A stretch of DNA of 64,000 bases from Bacteroides sp. (GCA_017471925.1 JAFURM010000005.1:61659-125658), one strand, 5' to 3'; positions 16,345-25,174 are shown, counted from the first letter of the stretch. Translations and numbers: made by a program. Notes: generated by a model not told the origin, from the letters alone.

Positions 16345-18246
16345 CTACTTCAATGCCTTCAGGTTCTCGGCATTCATCAACTGCTTGCCCTCAGAAGTGT
16401 ACATGTAGTTGATGCGCTCGGCATAGGCTTTCTCTATCTTGCCACGCACCATTTTCATGGTGCTGTTTATCATCTGGTTCTGCTCGCTGAAGGGCTCGGC
16501 CAATACGGCGAAGCAACTGGGCAGCCAACGCTCGGGGAACATTCCTTCCAGGTCGCCTCCCTTCTTGAAGCGGGCCACGGAAGCATCCAGGATGGTGAGG
16601 GCCGCACGCTGTCCCTCCTCGGTGGCCAATGTCAGATTCTGCTGCTTCAGCTTGCGGGCCAGCTGGTCACGGTTGGGCACGATGAGTGCCGTGGTATAGG
16701 CCGACTGGTTGTTGTAGAGCATCACCTGGTCAATGTAGGGAGATTGCTCCACGAGAGACTCTTCGATGCCTTCGGGGCTATACTTCTCGCCATCGCTGCT
16801 GATGAGCAGGCTCTTGAAGCGTCCCTTGACATAGAGCAGGCCTTCGCGGGACATGTAGCCCAGGTCGCCGGTATAGAGATAGCCGTCTCTCACGGTCTCG
16901 GCCGTAGAGTCGGGATTCTTCCAATAGCCGGCCATCACATTCTCGCCCTTCACCACAATCTCGCCCATCTCGCCCACAGGAAGTTCCTTTCCTTCACTGT
17001 CGCAAATCTTCAGTTCGATGGGCTTCACCAGCTTGCCGCTGGAACCGAAGCGGTAGAGACCGGGACCGTTGGAAGAGATGACGGGGGTGGCTTCGCTCAG
17101 TCCGTAGCCCTGGAACATGGGGATGCCGATGCCGATATAGAAACGTTGCAGGTCTTTGTCGAGCAAGGCACCGCCACCGATGAAGAAGCGCAGCTCGCCA
17201 CCGAAGTTCTCACGCACCTTGGAGAAGAGTATCTTGTCGAACAACCATACGAGAGGTTTCAGCAGATAGCGCACGCCCTTGAAGTCCAGGTTGCTCTCGC
17301 CATAATAGGACTGGCGCACCTTGAGGCCGAAGTTAAAGAGTCTCACGGCGGTCTTGCCCTTGGCACGTATGCCTTGCTCAATGTTCTTCTTGAAGGTCTT
17401 GGCCAAGGCAGGTACGCTGAGGATGAAATGAGGCTTCACTTCCTTGATGTTGAGAGGAATGTTCTTCAGTGATTCTAACGGAGTGCGTCCCACCTGTACG
17501 GTGGCGGCCGTTGCACCCACGGACATCATGATGTAGAATCCCACGACATGAGCAAAGCAGTGGTCCAGGGGGAGGATGATGAGTGTTCTCCATGTCTGGT
17601 CAATGTCCACCAAGGTCAATGACTGCTCCACGTTGGCTGTATAGTTGCGATGGGTCAGTACGACACCTTTCGGGTCGGCGGTAGTACCGCTGGTATAGGT
17701 AATGGTGGCATAGTCGTCATTCTGAATGGAGTTGGCCACCGCCAGAAACTCTTCCTGCGTGTGGGTAGCCAGGAATTCATCTCCCATCTTCAGCACGTCG
17801 GCCAAACCAATCTCACGCTCTTCATAGGCAGACTGCTCATCAAAGACAATGACCCGTTGCACCTCGGTCAGCTGCTCCTTGATGGCACGGATTTTCTTCA
17901 ACTGGGTACCGGACACCATGATGTATTTCACATCGCCATGCAGCAGACGGAAGAGCAGGTCGTTGCTCTCTTCCAGCTTGATGCTGAGAGGGACATTGAC
18001 CGCACCGGCATAGAACATGGCCAGCTCACCGATAACCCACAGGTTGCGCCCTTCGCTCAGCAGGGCCATGTTGTCTCCCTTCTTTACGCCCAGTGCCTGC
18101 AGACCTGCTCCCAGGCGATACACTTGCTCATGCACCTGGCGATAGGTGGTAGGTTGGAACTCCTTGCCTGTCTTCTCCAACAGGAAAGTATTGTCGGCAT
18201 ATTGCTTCACCGACGCTTCGAATAAATCAACGAGTGTCTTCTTCAT
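16345..18246 (-). CDS. Long-chain fatty acid-CoA ligase (AMP-binding, FadD-like)
   Basis: 633 aa adenylate-forming enzyme. Core motif TITYTSGTTADPKGVVLTHRN occurs as TSGTTADPKG plus VVLTHRN, with a YGLSEATPVISS substrate motif, the YTGDLGYMS hinge and the GEKYSPEGIEE lysine region. It would activate fatty acids to acyl-CoA at the membrane. A FadL-type porin gene lies upstream with its own promoter, suggesting a fatty-acid uptake and activation pair, though most Bacteroides lack full beta-oxidation and may use the acyl chains for lipids. Operon partner: the membrane protein downstream. Confidence 0.9.
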   Translation of the reverse strand: MKKTLVDLFEASVKQYADNTFLLEKTGKEFQPTTYRQVHEQVYRLGAGLQALGVKKGDNMALLSEGRNLWVIGELAMFYAGAVNVPLSIKLEESNDLLFRLLHGDVKYIMVSGTQLKKIRAIKEQLTEVQRVIVFDEQSAYEEREIGLADVLKMGDEFLATHTQEEFLAVANSIQNDDYATITYTSGTTADPKGVVLTHRNYTANVEQSLTLVDIDQTWRTLIILPLDHCFAHVVGFYIMMSVGATAATVQVGRTPLESLKNIPLNIKEVKPHFILSVPALAKTFKKNIEQGIRAKGKTAVRLFNFGLKVRQSYYGESNLDFKGVRYLLKPLVWLFDKILFSKVRENFGGELRFFIGGGALLDKDLQRFYIGIGIPMFQGYGLSEATPVISSNGPGLYRFGSSGKLVKPIELKICDSEGKELPVGEMGEIVVKGENVMAGYWKNPDSTAETVRDGYLYTGDLGYMSREGLLYVKGRFKSLLISSDGEKYSPEGIEESLVEQSPYIDQVMLYNNQSAYTTALIVPNRDQLARKLKQQNLTLATEEGQRAALTILDASVARFKKGGDLEGMFPERWLPSCFAVLAEPFSEQNQMINSTMKMVRGKIEKAYAERINYMYTSEGKQLMNAENLKALK

Positions 18247-18285
18247 AAATTATAATGATATTGTCTGTTAGCTATTATCTGTTTG

Positions 18286-18293
18286 CAAATATA
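18286..18293 (-). promoter_or_regulatory. Promoter of the FadD-like gene
   Basis: TATATTTG on the minus strand, 40 bp before the start at 18246, with CTTG (18312-18315) 18 bp upstream. Confidence 0.5.
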
Positions 18294-18366
18294 CGACAAA
18301 GAAACGAGATGCAAGTCCCCGTCTTGAATTAATTCCGTCCGGAGATTCTTTTCAGAGATAAGTGTA

Positions 18367-18402
18367 GAAAAAGCCGCCTCGCGGGACAACCCGAAAGACG
18401 GC
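18367..18402 (-). terminator. Terminator of the FadL-like gene
   Basis: On the minus strand a 7-bp stem (one G-U) with an inner CGGG/CCCG helix is followed by TTTTT, 37 bp after the stop at 18439. Confidence 0.6.
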
Positions 18403-18438
18403 CAATCACATTATATAGCGTCGTAATTATGGAAAGTT

Positions 18439-19839
18439 TCAGAATCTGATGTCAAGGCTCATGCCCACTACGTCGTTCTTGCGGGTGTAGCTGTTCTTGG
18501 AACCGTTGGCATTGACAAAGTCATGATCCTCATAGAAAGAGTGCATATAGCCCACGTTCAGCTTGATTTTATCCGTGAACTTGTAGGCACCGCCCAAGCA
18601 GAGGGCTGTAGAGCTGATGTTGAAGTTGGTGTCACCCATTTCGCTATCCTCAAAGCCATACTTCGTGCGCTGCATACCGGCACTCACCAGGAACTTGTCG
18701 TTGATGTCCCACTCGGCACCCAGCAGGGCCTCCCAAGTGTTGGTGGACACTTCGGTCGATGAACCTACGGCATCGGTATCAAAGTATTGGTGATAACCGG
18801 CCATCACGCGTAAGGAGGGAAGAACTTCATACTGTGCACCGACCGTCAGCAATGCCGGAATATCAGAACGCACCTTGGCGCCGTCGGCATAGGCCGGCAT
18901 CAGCGTGGTCACATTGGCCGTAGTGTTCTTGGAATCATTCTCCAAATTGATCTTGGTGCGGAACTCATACTTGGCAGCCAGGTTCAGCTTGCCCAGGTTC
19001 ACGTCAACACCGATGATTGGCGTAATACCGAATCCGCTTTGTGAGCAGTCCAGGTTATAGTCCTGAATCATAGCTGCTGTCGTACCGGCCTTGGTAGCTA
19101 CAGCCTGATAGTAGGCTGCCTTCTCGGCATCACCGGCATTGGCATAAAGCTGTGCTGCAGCTGCAGCGTCCTTTGAAGCCTGGCTATAGTAGGCCGCATC
19201 CTGTCCTTCCACCTTGATGTTGCTCAGTCCGCCCACATAGGAACAGCTGGCCAACACACCGCGAGCTCCGGCAAATACAGAGACCTTCTCCCCTATCTTA
19301 TAGGTGGCACCCAACTGGAAGCCATAGAAATATTGTTCACCGGTCAGTTGCTGTTGCAGGGCGTATGAAGTGCCACCGTTCTTGTAGACCGTACCGCCAA
19401 TCAGTTCTTCGAACATGGGCAGACCGTCTTCGAACTCACATTTTCCGCCACCACCGCCTACGGCAAACTGGGCCGATACCGACCACTTGTCATTGATGAC
19501 ATAAGCAGCCTGTACAGAGGGGATTACAGGAGCCTTAGCAACACCTTCAAAATAGCGGTCGGCACTTGGATTACCGGTATTCATCATGAAAAGGTTATTG
19601 TTAGTGGTCATCTGACGCTTTTGGAAGGCAGCCTGCCAGCTCAGGGAGAGGTGCCAGCCTTGGGGCAGGAACGCAATACCTGCAGGGTTACTGTAGACAC
19701 CGTCTATGGCAATGACTGCATCACGTGCAGGATTACGCAAGAATGCGGCATTTTGATTCGTGTTGGTCAACAGGCCACCTGCAAAGGTTGAAATTGAAAC
19801 CATCGACAAAGCGAAGGCAAACAATGTTTTTTTTCTCAT
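18439..19839 (-). CDS. OmpP1/FadL family outer-membrane protein
   Basis: 466 aa with a signal peptide (MRKKTLFAFALSMVSISTFAGG). The mature N-terminus (TNQNAAFLRNPARDAV, then GVYSNPAGIAFLP) is the hallmark plug region of FadL-type beta-barrels, which pass hydrophobic compounds through the outer membrane. Aromatic and alternating residues run to the C-terminal MSLDIRF, which ends in Phe as outer-membrane proteins do. An Ala-rich insertion lies around residues 205-250. The FadD-like gene follows downstream on the same strand but has its own promoter. Confidence 0.9.
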   Translation of the reverse strand: MRKKTLFAFALSMVSISTFAGGLLTNTNQNAAFLRNPARDAVIAIDGVYSNPAGIAFLPQGWHLSLSWQAAFQKRQMTTNNNLFMMNTGNPSADRYFEGVAKAPVIPSVQAAYVINDKWSVSAQFAVGGGGGKCEFEDGLPMFEELIGGTVYKNGGTSYALQQQLTGEQYFYGFQLGATYKIGEKVSVFAGARGVLASCSYVGGLSNIKVEGQDAAYYSQASKDAAAAAQLYANAGDAEKAAYYQAVATKAGTTAAMIQDYNLDCSQSGFGITPIIGVDVNLGKLNLAAKYEFRTKINLENDSKNTTANVTTLMPAYADGAKVRSDIPALLTVGAQYEVLPSLRVMAGYHQYFDTDAVGSSTEVSTNTWEALLGAEWDINDKFLVSAGMQRTKYGFEDSEMGDTNFNISSTALCLGGAYKFTDKIKLNVGYMHSFYEDHDFVNANGSKNSYTRKNDVVGMSLDIRF

Positions 19840-19867
19840 TTGAATCTTTTTTAATCGTTACGGGGGA

Positions 19868-19875
19868 CAAAGGTA
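19868..19875 (-). promoter_or_regulatory. Promoter of the FadL-like gene
   Basis: TACCTTTG on the minus strand, 28 bp before the ATG at 19839. Confidence 0.55.
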
Positions 19876-20072
19876 CAACAAAATTGCACAATAGAAAGAA
19901 TTTTGTGCAAGAAATAGCGCAAGCGAGGCAAAATAATTGGATTTTCCAATAGTTTCTCGTGAAACGATGTGTATTTAAGAACATATCTGCCTGCAGGCAA
20001 GAGTAGAAACACACCATGAACATTCCCCGGATTCCCTTGTTTACACCTTATTAATATATATAGATTGAAATC

Positions 20073-21065
20073 ATGACACCCATCATTGCATTTTTTGGAA
20101 GCATGCCCTACGATGAAGCATCTTTCAACGAGAGAAACCGCTCCTACGGTTACGAACTGAGGTATTACAAAGGTCATCTGAACAGATACAATGTGGCCCT
20201 GACCCAAGGGGTGGATGCCGTCTGCATCTTTGTGAACGATACGGCCGATGCCGAGGTCCTGCATCTGCTGGCCCATAATGGTGTCCGACTGTTGGCTCTG
20301 CGCTGTGCCGGCTACAACAATGTGGACTTACAGGCAGCACGGGAGTGTGGCATCACGGTGGTACACGTGCCTGCCTACTCGCCTTATGCCGTGGCCGAAT
20401 ACACACTGGCCCTTATGCTGTCGCTGAACCGCAAGATTCCTCGTGCCACCTGGCGCACGCGCGACGGCAACTTCTCCCTGCAAGGATTGCTGGGGTTCGA
20501 CATGCATGGCAAAAGCGTGGGTATTATCGGGACAGGAAAGATTGCCAAAAAACTGATAACCATGCTACGCGGACTGGACATGCACATCCTGGCCTATGAC
20601 CTCTATCCCGACTACAACTTTGCCCGTGAACACCAAGTGGTCTACACCACGCTTGATGAACTATATCGCTCTTCCGACATCATTTCGCTGCACTGTCCGC
20701 TGACCGAGGAGACCAAGTATCTCATCAACGACTACTCCATCGGCAAGATGAAGCCCGGAGTGATGCTCATCAATACAGGACGTGGCCAGCTCATCCAGAC
20801 CAATGCCCTGATAGAGGGATTGAAGAACAAGAAAATCGGCTCGGCCGGCCTGGATGTTTACGAAGAAGAGGGTGACTATTTCTATGAAGACAAATCGGAC
20901 AAAATCATAGACGATGACACCTTAGCCCGCCTGCTCTCCTTCAACAACGTCATCGTCACCTCCCATCAGGCCTTCTTCACCCGCGAGGCTCTGGAGAATA
21001 TCGCCGCCACCACCCTGCAGAACATCAAGAACTATTTTGAAGGCATGGCATTGGATAAACTGTAG
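20073..21065 (+). CDS. ldhA: D-lactate dehydrogenase (2-hydroxyacid dehydrogenase)
   Basis: 330 aa cytoplasmic NADH-dependent enzyme reducing pyruvate to D-lactate. Closely follows the fermentative LdhA pattern: AVCIFVND, LALRCAGYNNVDL, NAD-binding GIIGTGKIAKKL, DIISLHCPLTEET, INTGRGQLI, a DVYEEEGDYFYEDKS region and the catalytic HQAFFT. Arg, Glu and His catalytic residues of the family are in those segments. It is a stand-alone gene; the RibD-C-type reductase downstream has its own promoter. No strong -7 box is evident in the 233-bp upstream spacer shared with the FadL-like gene. Confidence 0.93.
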   Translation: MTPIIAFFGSMPYDEASFNERNRSYGYELRYYKGHLNRYNVALTQGVDAVCIFVNDTADAEVLHLLAHNGVRLLALRCAGYNNVDLQAARECGITVVHVPAYSPYAVAEYTLALMLSLNRKIPRATWRTRDGNFSLQGLLGFDMHGKSVGIIGTGKIAKKLITMLRGLDMHILAYDLYPDYNFAREHQVVYTTLDELYRSSDIISLHCPLTEETKYLINDYSIGKMKPGVMLINTGRGQLIQTNALIEGLKNKKIGSAGLDVYEEEGDYFYEDKSDKIIDDDTLARLLSFNNVIVTSHQAFFTREALENIAATTLQNIKNYFEGMALDKL

Positions 21066-21127
21066 GTAAAGTTGCATTTATTTGCTTAAAATTTCATCCA
21101 TACAACCATTTATTTCCCGAAAACGTT

Positions 21128-21135
21128 TATCTTTG
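21128..21135 (+). promoter_or_regulatory. Promoter of the reductase pair
   Basis: TATCTTTG, 52 bp before the ATG at 21188. Confidence 0.5.
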
Positions 21136-21187
21136 TGGTTGAATTGCATAAGCAGACAGAATAGATAAATTCCCAATAACTTCAAAT

Positions 21188-21874
21188 ATGATGAGACCAT
21201 ATATTATATGCCACATGATGTCGCTTCTTGACGGACGTATTGATTGTGATTTGACCGAACAGATTGAAAGCGGAGACGAATATTACGATGCTCTCAACAA
21301 GTTGGACTGTCCCTCCATGCTGATGGGAAGAGTGACAATGGAGATGCACTACGCACTTCCGGAACCGTTCGTTGCGGAAAACAGTTCCCCTATCGGTGAA
21401 GAGCAGTTTCATAAAGCCATGAATGCCAAAGGCTATCTTGTAGCCATAGACACGACAGGGAAATTGCGTTGGCCTCAAAACCTGTTCGACGGAATGCCTC
21501 TCCTGGTTATTACATCAGCAGATTGCCCCAAAGAATATTTGGATATACTTTCCAGACAACAGATTTCATGGATTGCTACGGGCAGGAAGAGCATCAACCT
21601 GAAGAGGGCGATGGAAATTCTATATAAAGCGTTCAATGTAGAACGATTGAGTCTGACCGGTGGAGGTCACATTAACGGAGCATTCCTGAAGGAGGGATTG
21701 ATTGATGAAGTGAGCATGATGTGGTGTCCTGGAATAGATGGACGCAAAGGCATGGCATCGGTGTTCGATGGCTTGGACATGGACACCCCTCCCACCAAAC
21801 TGCAACTTGTCAGTGTGGAAAAGATGGGCGAAACCATTTGGGCGAAATATAAAACCAACAAGAATATACAATGA
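21188..21874 (+). CDS. RibD C-terminal/dihydrofolate reductase-like oxidoreductase
   Basis: 228 aa. The RibD-C fold is shown by the N-terminal RPYIICHMMSLLDGRID (substrate region), the LMGRVTME segment and the nucleotide-binding SLTGGGHINGAFLKEGLIDE motif typical of NADPH-dependent pyrimidine/pterin reductases. It is stand-alone rather than fused to a deaminase, so it is more likely a general reductase than part of riboflavin synthesis. Its stop overlaps the next start by 4 bp (ATGA), so it is translationally coupled to the flavin reductase. Confidence 0.85.
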   Translation: MMRPYIICHMMSLLDGRIDCDLTEQIESGDEYYDALNKLDCPSMLMGRVTMEMHYALPEPFVAENSSPIGEEQFHKAMNAKGYLVAIDTTGKLRWPQNLFDGMPLLVITSADCPKEYLDILSRQQISWIATGRKSINLKRAMEILYKAFNVERLSLTGGGHINGAFLKEGLIDEVSMMWCPGIDGRKGMASVFDGLDMDTPPTKLQLVSVEKMGETIWAKYKTNKNIQ

Positions 21875-22449
21875 AAAGCTTTGGACAGAAACCGTGGGTT
21901 CTCCCACAACCGGTACTGATTATCGGTACATATAACAGTGATGGCACCCCTAACGCTATGAATGCCGCATGGGGCGGACAATGGGACGCCAAAGAAATCA
22001 TGATTTGCATGGGAGCACACGCAACGACTGAGAACCTTGACCGATGCGGTGACTTTACTGTAGCCTTTGCTACAAGAAACACGATGGTCGCATCAGATTT
22101 CGTGGGCATCGTCAGTGCAAAGAAAGATTCCCATAAGATGGAAAAGACCGGATGGAAGGCTGTTAAGGCCGAGAATGCAAATGCTCCCGTGTTTACCGAT
22201 TTCCCCATGACTCTGGAGTGCCGTATTCTACGTAAGATAGACGAAACAGAAGATGGCTACAATATCATAGCCGAAATAGTCAATATCCTTGTTGATGAGA
22301 ACTATCTCACCGAGGAGGGAAAGCCTGATGTAGAGAAGATGCAGCTCATCACTTATGAGCCTATTCACCATGGCTATCATATCCTTGGAGAACGTATAGG
22401 TAATGCATTCACAGACGGGAAAAGTATCAAGTCTCAGAACCTGTTTTGA
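21871..22449 (+). CDS. Flavin reductase-like FMN-binding protein
   Basis: 192 aa flavoprotein of the flavin reductase-like domain family. Characteristic features are PQPVLIIGTYNSDGTPNAM, the GGQWDAKEIMICMG segment, TAVFATRN-type binding residues (here FTVAFATRN) and SDFVGIVSAKKDS. It probably reduces FMN or uses it to reduce small molecules. The last four codons and the stop lie within a 175-bp palindromic repeat starting at 22436: the insertion supplied the end QNLF-stop, so the native C-terminus may have been different. Coupled to the RibD-C-type reductase upstream. Confidence 0.85.
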   Translation: MKSFGQKPWVLPQPVLIIGTYNSDGTPNAMNAAWGGQWDAKEIMICMGAHATTENLDRCGDFTVAFATRNTMVASDFVGIVSAKKDSHKMEKTGWKAVKAENANAPVFTDFPMTLECRILRKIDETEDGYNIIAEIVNILVDENYLTEEGKPDVEKMQLITYEPIHHGYHILGERIGNAFTDGKSIKSQNLF

Positions 22450-22610
22450 ATTTATTCTGCTTTTTCATGAGGAGTCTTTTCGAGATATTTTGGTTGTTCT
22501 TTCAAGGAGCATAGTGGACTATGTGACGAGAAAGAACGGACAAAAGAGCCGAAAAGAGACTCAGGAAAAGCGGATAATAAAAAGAAAGGAATAAATTCAA
22601 AACAGGTTCT
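22436..22610. repeat. Palindromic 175-bp element, copy 1 (MITE-like)
   Basis: Terminal arms AGAACCTGTTTTGAATTTAT and its perfect complement enclose an imperfect palindrome. A second copy lies at 49851-50023, with the same inner segments (GAGGAGTCTTTTCGAGA, CTTTCAAGGAGCATAG, GTGACGAGAAAGAACGG, AAAGAGCCGAAAAGA). Small open frames inside it are by-products of the repeat. It overlaps the end of the flavin reductase gene. Confidence 0.8.
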
Positions 22611-22692
22611 CAGTTATACTGAATTTGAGTGCAGAGCCAAAACGTAAAGTGTCCCCTCGTAAAACCGTAGAGTACCACCTTGTGTATTTATA

Positions 22693-22734
22693 AGCAGAAC
22701 CACCTCAACAATCAACTGTTGAGGTGGTTCTGCT
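22693..22734 (-). terminator. Strong hairpin after tRNA-Trp
   Basis: Perfect 18-bp stem (22693-22710 and 22717-22734) with a 6-nt loop, 12 bp beyond the 3' end of the tRNA. No long U-tract, but it is very stable. Nothing else is seen in 22611-22745. Confidence 0.65.
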
Positions 22735-22745
22735 TGTTATCTTCG

Positions 22746-22818
22746 CACGGGAGGAGAGGCTCGAACTCCCGACACCCGGTTTTGGAGACCGGTGCTCTAC
22801 CAACTGAGCTACTCCCGT
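22746..22818 (-). tRNA. tRNA-Trp (CCA anticodon)
   Basis: Minus-strand cloverleaf of 73 nt: acceptor ACGGGAG/CTCCCGT, D arm starting GCTCAGTTGGTAGAGC, anticodon loop CTCCAAA giving CCA, T arm GGGAG-TTCGAGC-CTCTC, discriminator G. CCA is not encoded at the 3' end. Confidence 0.95.
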
Positions 22819-22829
22819 GTTTGCGGCTG

Positions 22830-22837
22830 CAAAGGTA
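22830..22837 (-). promoter_or_regulatory. Promoter of tRNA-Trp
   Basis: TACCTTTG on the minus strand, 12 bp before the tRNA 5' end. Confidence 0.6.
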
Positions 22838-22879
22838 GCAGAAAGTTTTGATTCCGCAAGTATCTACAGCCAGAAAGTT

Positions 22880-23470
22880 TCAAGAAAGAATACCTATCTC
22901 CTGATACATAAGCCTATAGAAACCAGATTTCTTTTCTATACTCAAGGGATAGGCACGTGATGAGGAAGGCATGCGATAGAGACGTAAGGCACGTCCTTCA
23001 AACAGAAACTCTGTAAAATCACCCACACGAGGAGTATGCTCTATGCCTAATTGCGTACAAAAGGTTTCCGTAGCCTTCTCGCCTGTAGTAACTACAGCTC
23101 TGCAAAAAGGAAGTCTACGCAAGAGTGCGGCTACATCTGTAGGCTCCAATACTTCCAGAAACTTGTCTGAAGCATTGTCTTTCAATCGGCATACAACGGT
23201 TGCCGTGTCATACAGAGCTATACCATGCTCTGTCAGGAAACTGACCAAACGCTCCTTGCAAAAAGCTTTCCGGCCGGATTGCACAAAGTGTTCCTTGTCA
23301 TTGAAGAAAAGCAGTCCCATAATACGCCACATATCGTTGTTCCAATTAGGATAATAGAAATCCATGGACCAACGTTTCTGTTGGGGAGGGAAACTGCCCA
23401 ACATCAACAAGGTGGCCCCATCGGGAAGGAAAGGAAGCAACGGATGCCGTTCTTCAGTGCAGAGAATCAT
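22880..23470 (-). CDS. Uracil-DNA glycosylase superfamily protein
   Basis: 196 aa. The N-terminal catalytic-loop region reads LMLGSFPPQQKRWSMDFYYPN and the C-terminal loop reads MPSSSRAYP, the positions of the two active-site motifs in MUG/TDG-like glycosylases. Also NNDMWRIMG and VVTTGEKATETF. It would remove mismatched or damaged bases in base-excision repair; exact substrate is uncertain because the usual Asn/Asp catalytic residue of the first motif is replaced. The start overlaps the stop of the upstream gene by 4 bp, so the two are coupled. Confidence 0.75.
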   Translation of the reverse strand: MILCTEERHPLLPFLPDGATLLMLGSFPPQQKRWSMDFYYPNWNNDMWRIMGLLFFNDKEHFVQSGRKAFCKERLVSFLTEHGIALYDTATVVCRLKDNASDKFLEVLEPTDVAALLRRLPFCRAVVTTGEKATETFCTQLGIEHTPRVGDFTEFLFEGRALRLYRMPSSSRAYPLSIEKKSGFYRLMYQEIGILS

Positions 23471-24090
23471 TTTTTCTCCTCTTCGGGTTTGTTCTTCTCT
23501 TTCTTGGCCAGCATCACTACATTGTAAACGTATTCAGTCATCCAGGCTTCTGAGTAACCCAAACGTTCCTTGTACTGACGAACAGCCATTGCTGTCTTAT
23601 GTACATCATCCTTTTTCCACACGGTCTTGGTACACACATCATGCACCGTTTTCTCCGTCATGGCACGCAATGCACCCTTGAAGATGGAAGGCATACGGAA
23701 TTTCCACTGCATCAGGTTGCCCATCAGCATCATTAGGTCAGAGGAAAATCCTTGATACATGAACAGATAGGCTTGTACGTCATTCTGCGTGCGGCAATGT
23801 TTCTTGATGGAAGCATCTATTTCCTTGAAGAAGTTCTCGCTCAGCCCATAGTCCTGCATCAACATCTTGCGACTGGCCACCTTTTCACCTTGTCCCAAAC
23901 GGCCTCCTTGAGTAGGAATCTTGAAGAGACGTTTGAAGTTTGCCACATCGGGCACATAGCGGATATTGGTGATGCCCAGGTTGGAGGCAATTACTGACTG
24001 AAAATACACACGGGTCAGCAACACGAAATCTTCCACATTCCTGGAAGATGCTTCCCCACCCTTCTTAAACAACTTGCTGAATATACTCAT
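23467..24090 (-). CDS. Conserved hypothetical protein
   Basis: 207 aa, basic and mostly helical, starting MSIFSKLFKKGGEAS and ending in a Lys/Glu-rich tail. There is no signal peptide or clear membrane segment, though SDLMMLMGNLMQW is hydrophobic. No domain is recognised. A -7 box (24130-24137) lies 39 bp upstream. It is translationally coupled to the glycosylase-like gene downstream (4-bp overlap), so a role tied to nucleic-acid maintenance is possible but unproven. Confidence 0.75.
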   Translation of the reverse strand: MSIFSKLFKKGGEASSRNVEDFVLLTRVYFQSVIASNLGITNIRYVPDVANFKRLFKIPTQGGRLGQGEKVASRKMLMQDYGLSENFFKEIDASIKKHCRTQNDVQAYLFMYQGFSSDLMMLMGNLMQWKFRMPSIFKGALRAMTEKTVHDVCTKTVWKKDDVHKTAMAVRQYKERLGYSEAWMTEYVYNVVMLAKKEKNKPEEEKK

Positions 24091-24129
24091 CTGTTTGAAC
24101 TATTTTGTTTTTTGAACTTTAAACGGTTG

Positions 24130-24137
24130 CAAAGGTA
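24130..24137 (-). promoter_or_regulatory. Promoter of the hypothetical/glycosylase pair
   Basis: TACCTTTG on the minus strand, 39 bp before the ATG at 24090. Confidence 0.55.
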
Positions 24138-24172
24138 GAAAAATTGTTTCTTCATGCCAACTATTTCTTCTC

Positions 24173-24817
24173 TCATTCTTTCAGTATGAAATGGAATTTA
24201 TGATTTGCAAAGAGTGGTTCTATCAAACCGTAGCGTACAAACTTGGCCAATATCTCTCCAGCCACACGACGTGGAATGTGAGCCATACGGCAGTAACGGT
24301 TCAGTGAAAGTTTCCCTTCTTGTTCCAACAGACGGAGCAGCATCCGCTCACGTTCGGTATAGGCTGTCAATTCTCCCACGGGATTCTCTTCTTGCTGCCA
24401 CACGTGCAAATGCACTGGTGTAGCCAGGATGTTTTCATCCTTGATACGCAAGTAAGCCAGCCATCGTCCTGCATCATCCTTGGCATAGACCGGTTTCCGA
24501 AGGCTCTCTTTTATGTTTACGACAAGTACACTTTTTCCTTCCACCAGGTAAGTTTGCATGACATAATTCACCTCGGGAGTACAGTAGAGATGGGCAGCGG
24601 CTTCTATCATATATTGCTCCTCTTCCGATCGTACTCCAGAAACTCGCCCATTGTCTTTCACGCCAATAAGCAAGCGTCCGCCATCGGTGTTGGCAAAGGC
24701 AGAGAAAGTCCTGGCAATTTTACGTGCATCAGAAATTTCAAACTTGAAGTCTTGCTGTTGATGTTCTCCCTCAGCAATCAAGGCGTGTATATAATCTGAA
24801 TCTGTAAGCATTTTCAT
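24173..24817 (-). CDS. AlbA_2 (Schlafen AAA-4) domain protein
   Basis: 214 aa from MKMLTDS. The N-terminal AlbA_2 domain (about 15-125) shows EGEHQQQDFKFEISDARK and FANTDGGRLLIGVKDNGRV, the core of putative transcriptional regulators with a divergent AAA-4 fold. The C-terminal 60 residues (RERMLLRLLEQEGKLSLNRY and following) look like a winged helix, giving a regulator-like architecture. A -7 box sits only 15 bp upstream of this ATG, so the longer frame starting at 24892 is unlikely. Regulatory target unknown. Confidence 0.8.
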   Translation of the reverse strand: MKMLTDSDYIHALIAEGEHQQQDFKFEISDARKIARTFSAFANTDGGRLLIGVKDNGRVSGVRSEEEQYMIEAAAHLYCTPEVNYVMQTYLVEGKSVLVVNIKESLRKPVYAKDDAGRWLAYLRIKDENILATPVHLHVWQQEENPVGELTAYTERERMLLRLLEQEGKLSLNRYCRMAHIPRRVAGEILAKFVRYGLIEPLFANHKFHFILKE

Positions 24818-24832
24818 GCTGCAAAAGTAGGT

Positions 24833-24840
24833 CAAAAATG
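24833..24840 (-). promoter_or_regulatory. Promoter of the AlbA_2 gene
   Basis: TACTTTTG on the minus strand just upstream of the chosen ATG at 24817; predicted leader about 10 nt. Confidence 0.5.
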
Positions 24841-24923
24841 CCTCATTTACCCTTTTTACGAAGAAAATCAATGAATATTTCAAAAAAAACATTGTTTTTC
24901 TGCATTTATTTCAAGAAAGAATG

Positions 24924-24931
24924 TATTTTTG
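24924..24931 (+). promoter_or_regulatory. Promoter of the histone H1-like gene
   Basis: TATTTTTG, 34 bp before the ATG at 24966; it excludes the in-frame start at 24921. Confidence 0.55.
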
Positions 24932-24965
24932 CCTGACATTTATTAACGAAGTAATAAAAAAGATT

Positions 24966-25139
24966 ATGAAAGAATTAGTTGAAAAGGTTGCAGAATTGTA
25001 TGCAGCATTCGAAAAAGATGCAAAAGCTCAGTTGGAAAACGGAAACAAGGCTGCCGGTACTCGTGCCCGTAAGGCTTCTTTGGGTATTGAAAAAGCCATG
25101 AAAGAATTCCGCAAGGCATCTTTGGAAGCTGCAAAATAA
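24966..25139 (+). CDS. Histone H1-like protein
   Basis: 57-aa basic protein beginning MKELVEKVAELYAAFEKD and ending EFRKASLEAAK, with AGTRARKASLGIEKAMK in the middle. This is the short Bacteroidetes histone H1/Hc1-like family, thought to be a nucleoid-associated protein. It is helical and rich in Lys and Ala. The start at 24966 is set by the -7 box at 24924-24931. It is monocistronic, closed by a terminator at 25175-25211, and probably highly expressed. Confidence 0.88.
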   Translation: MKELVEKVAELYAAFEKDAKAQLENGNKAAGTRARKASLGIEKAMKEFRKASLEAAK

Positions 25140-25174
25140 TTTTTTGCAGACAAGACAAAAGGCTTTTTAAAAAG

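Noticed and set aside
22403-22594. Small frames inside the palindromic elements (22403-22594, 49740-49928 and 49904-50101)
   Set aside because: They exist only because the repeat sequence is open; they share residues between copies through the repeat and have no start signals.
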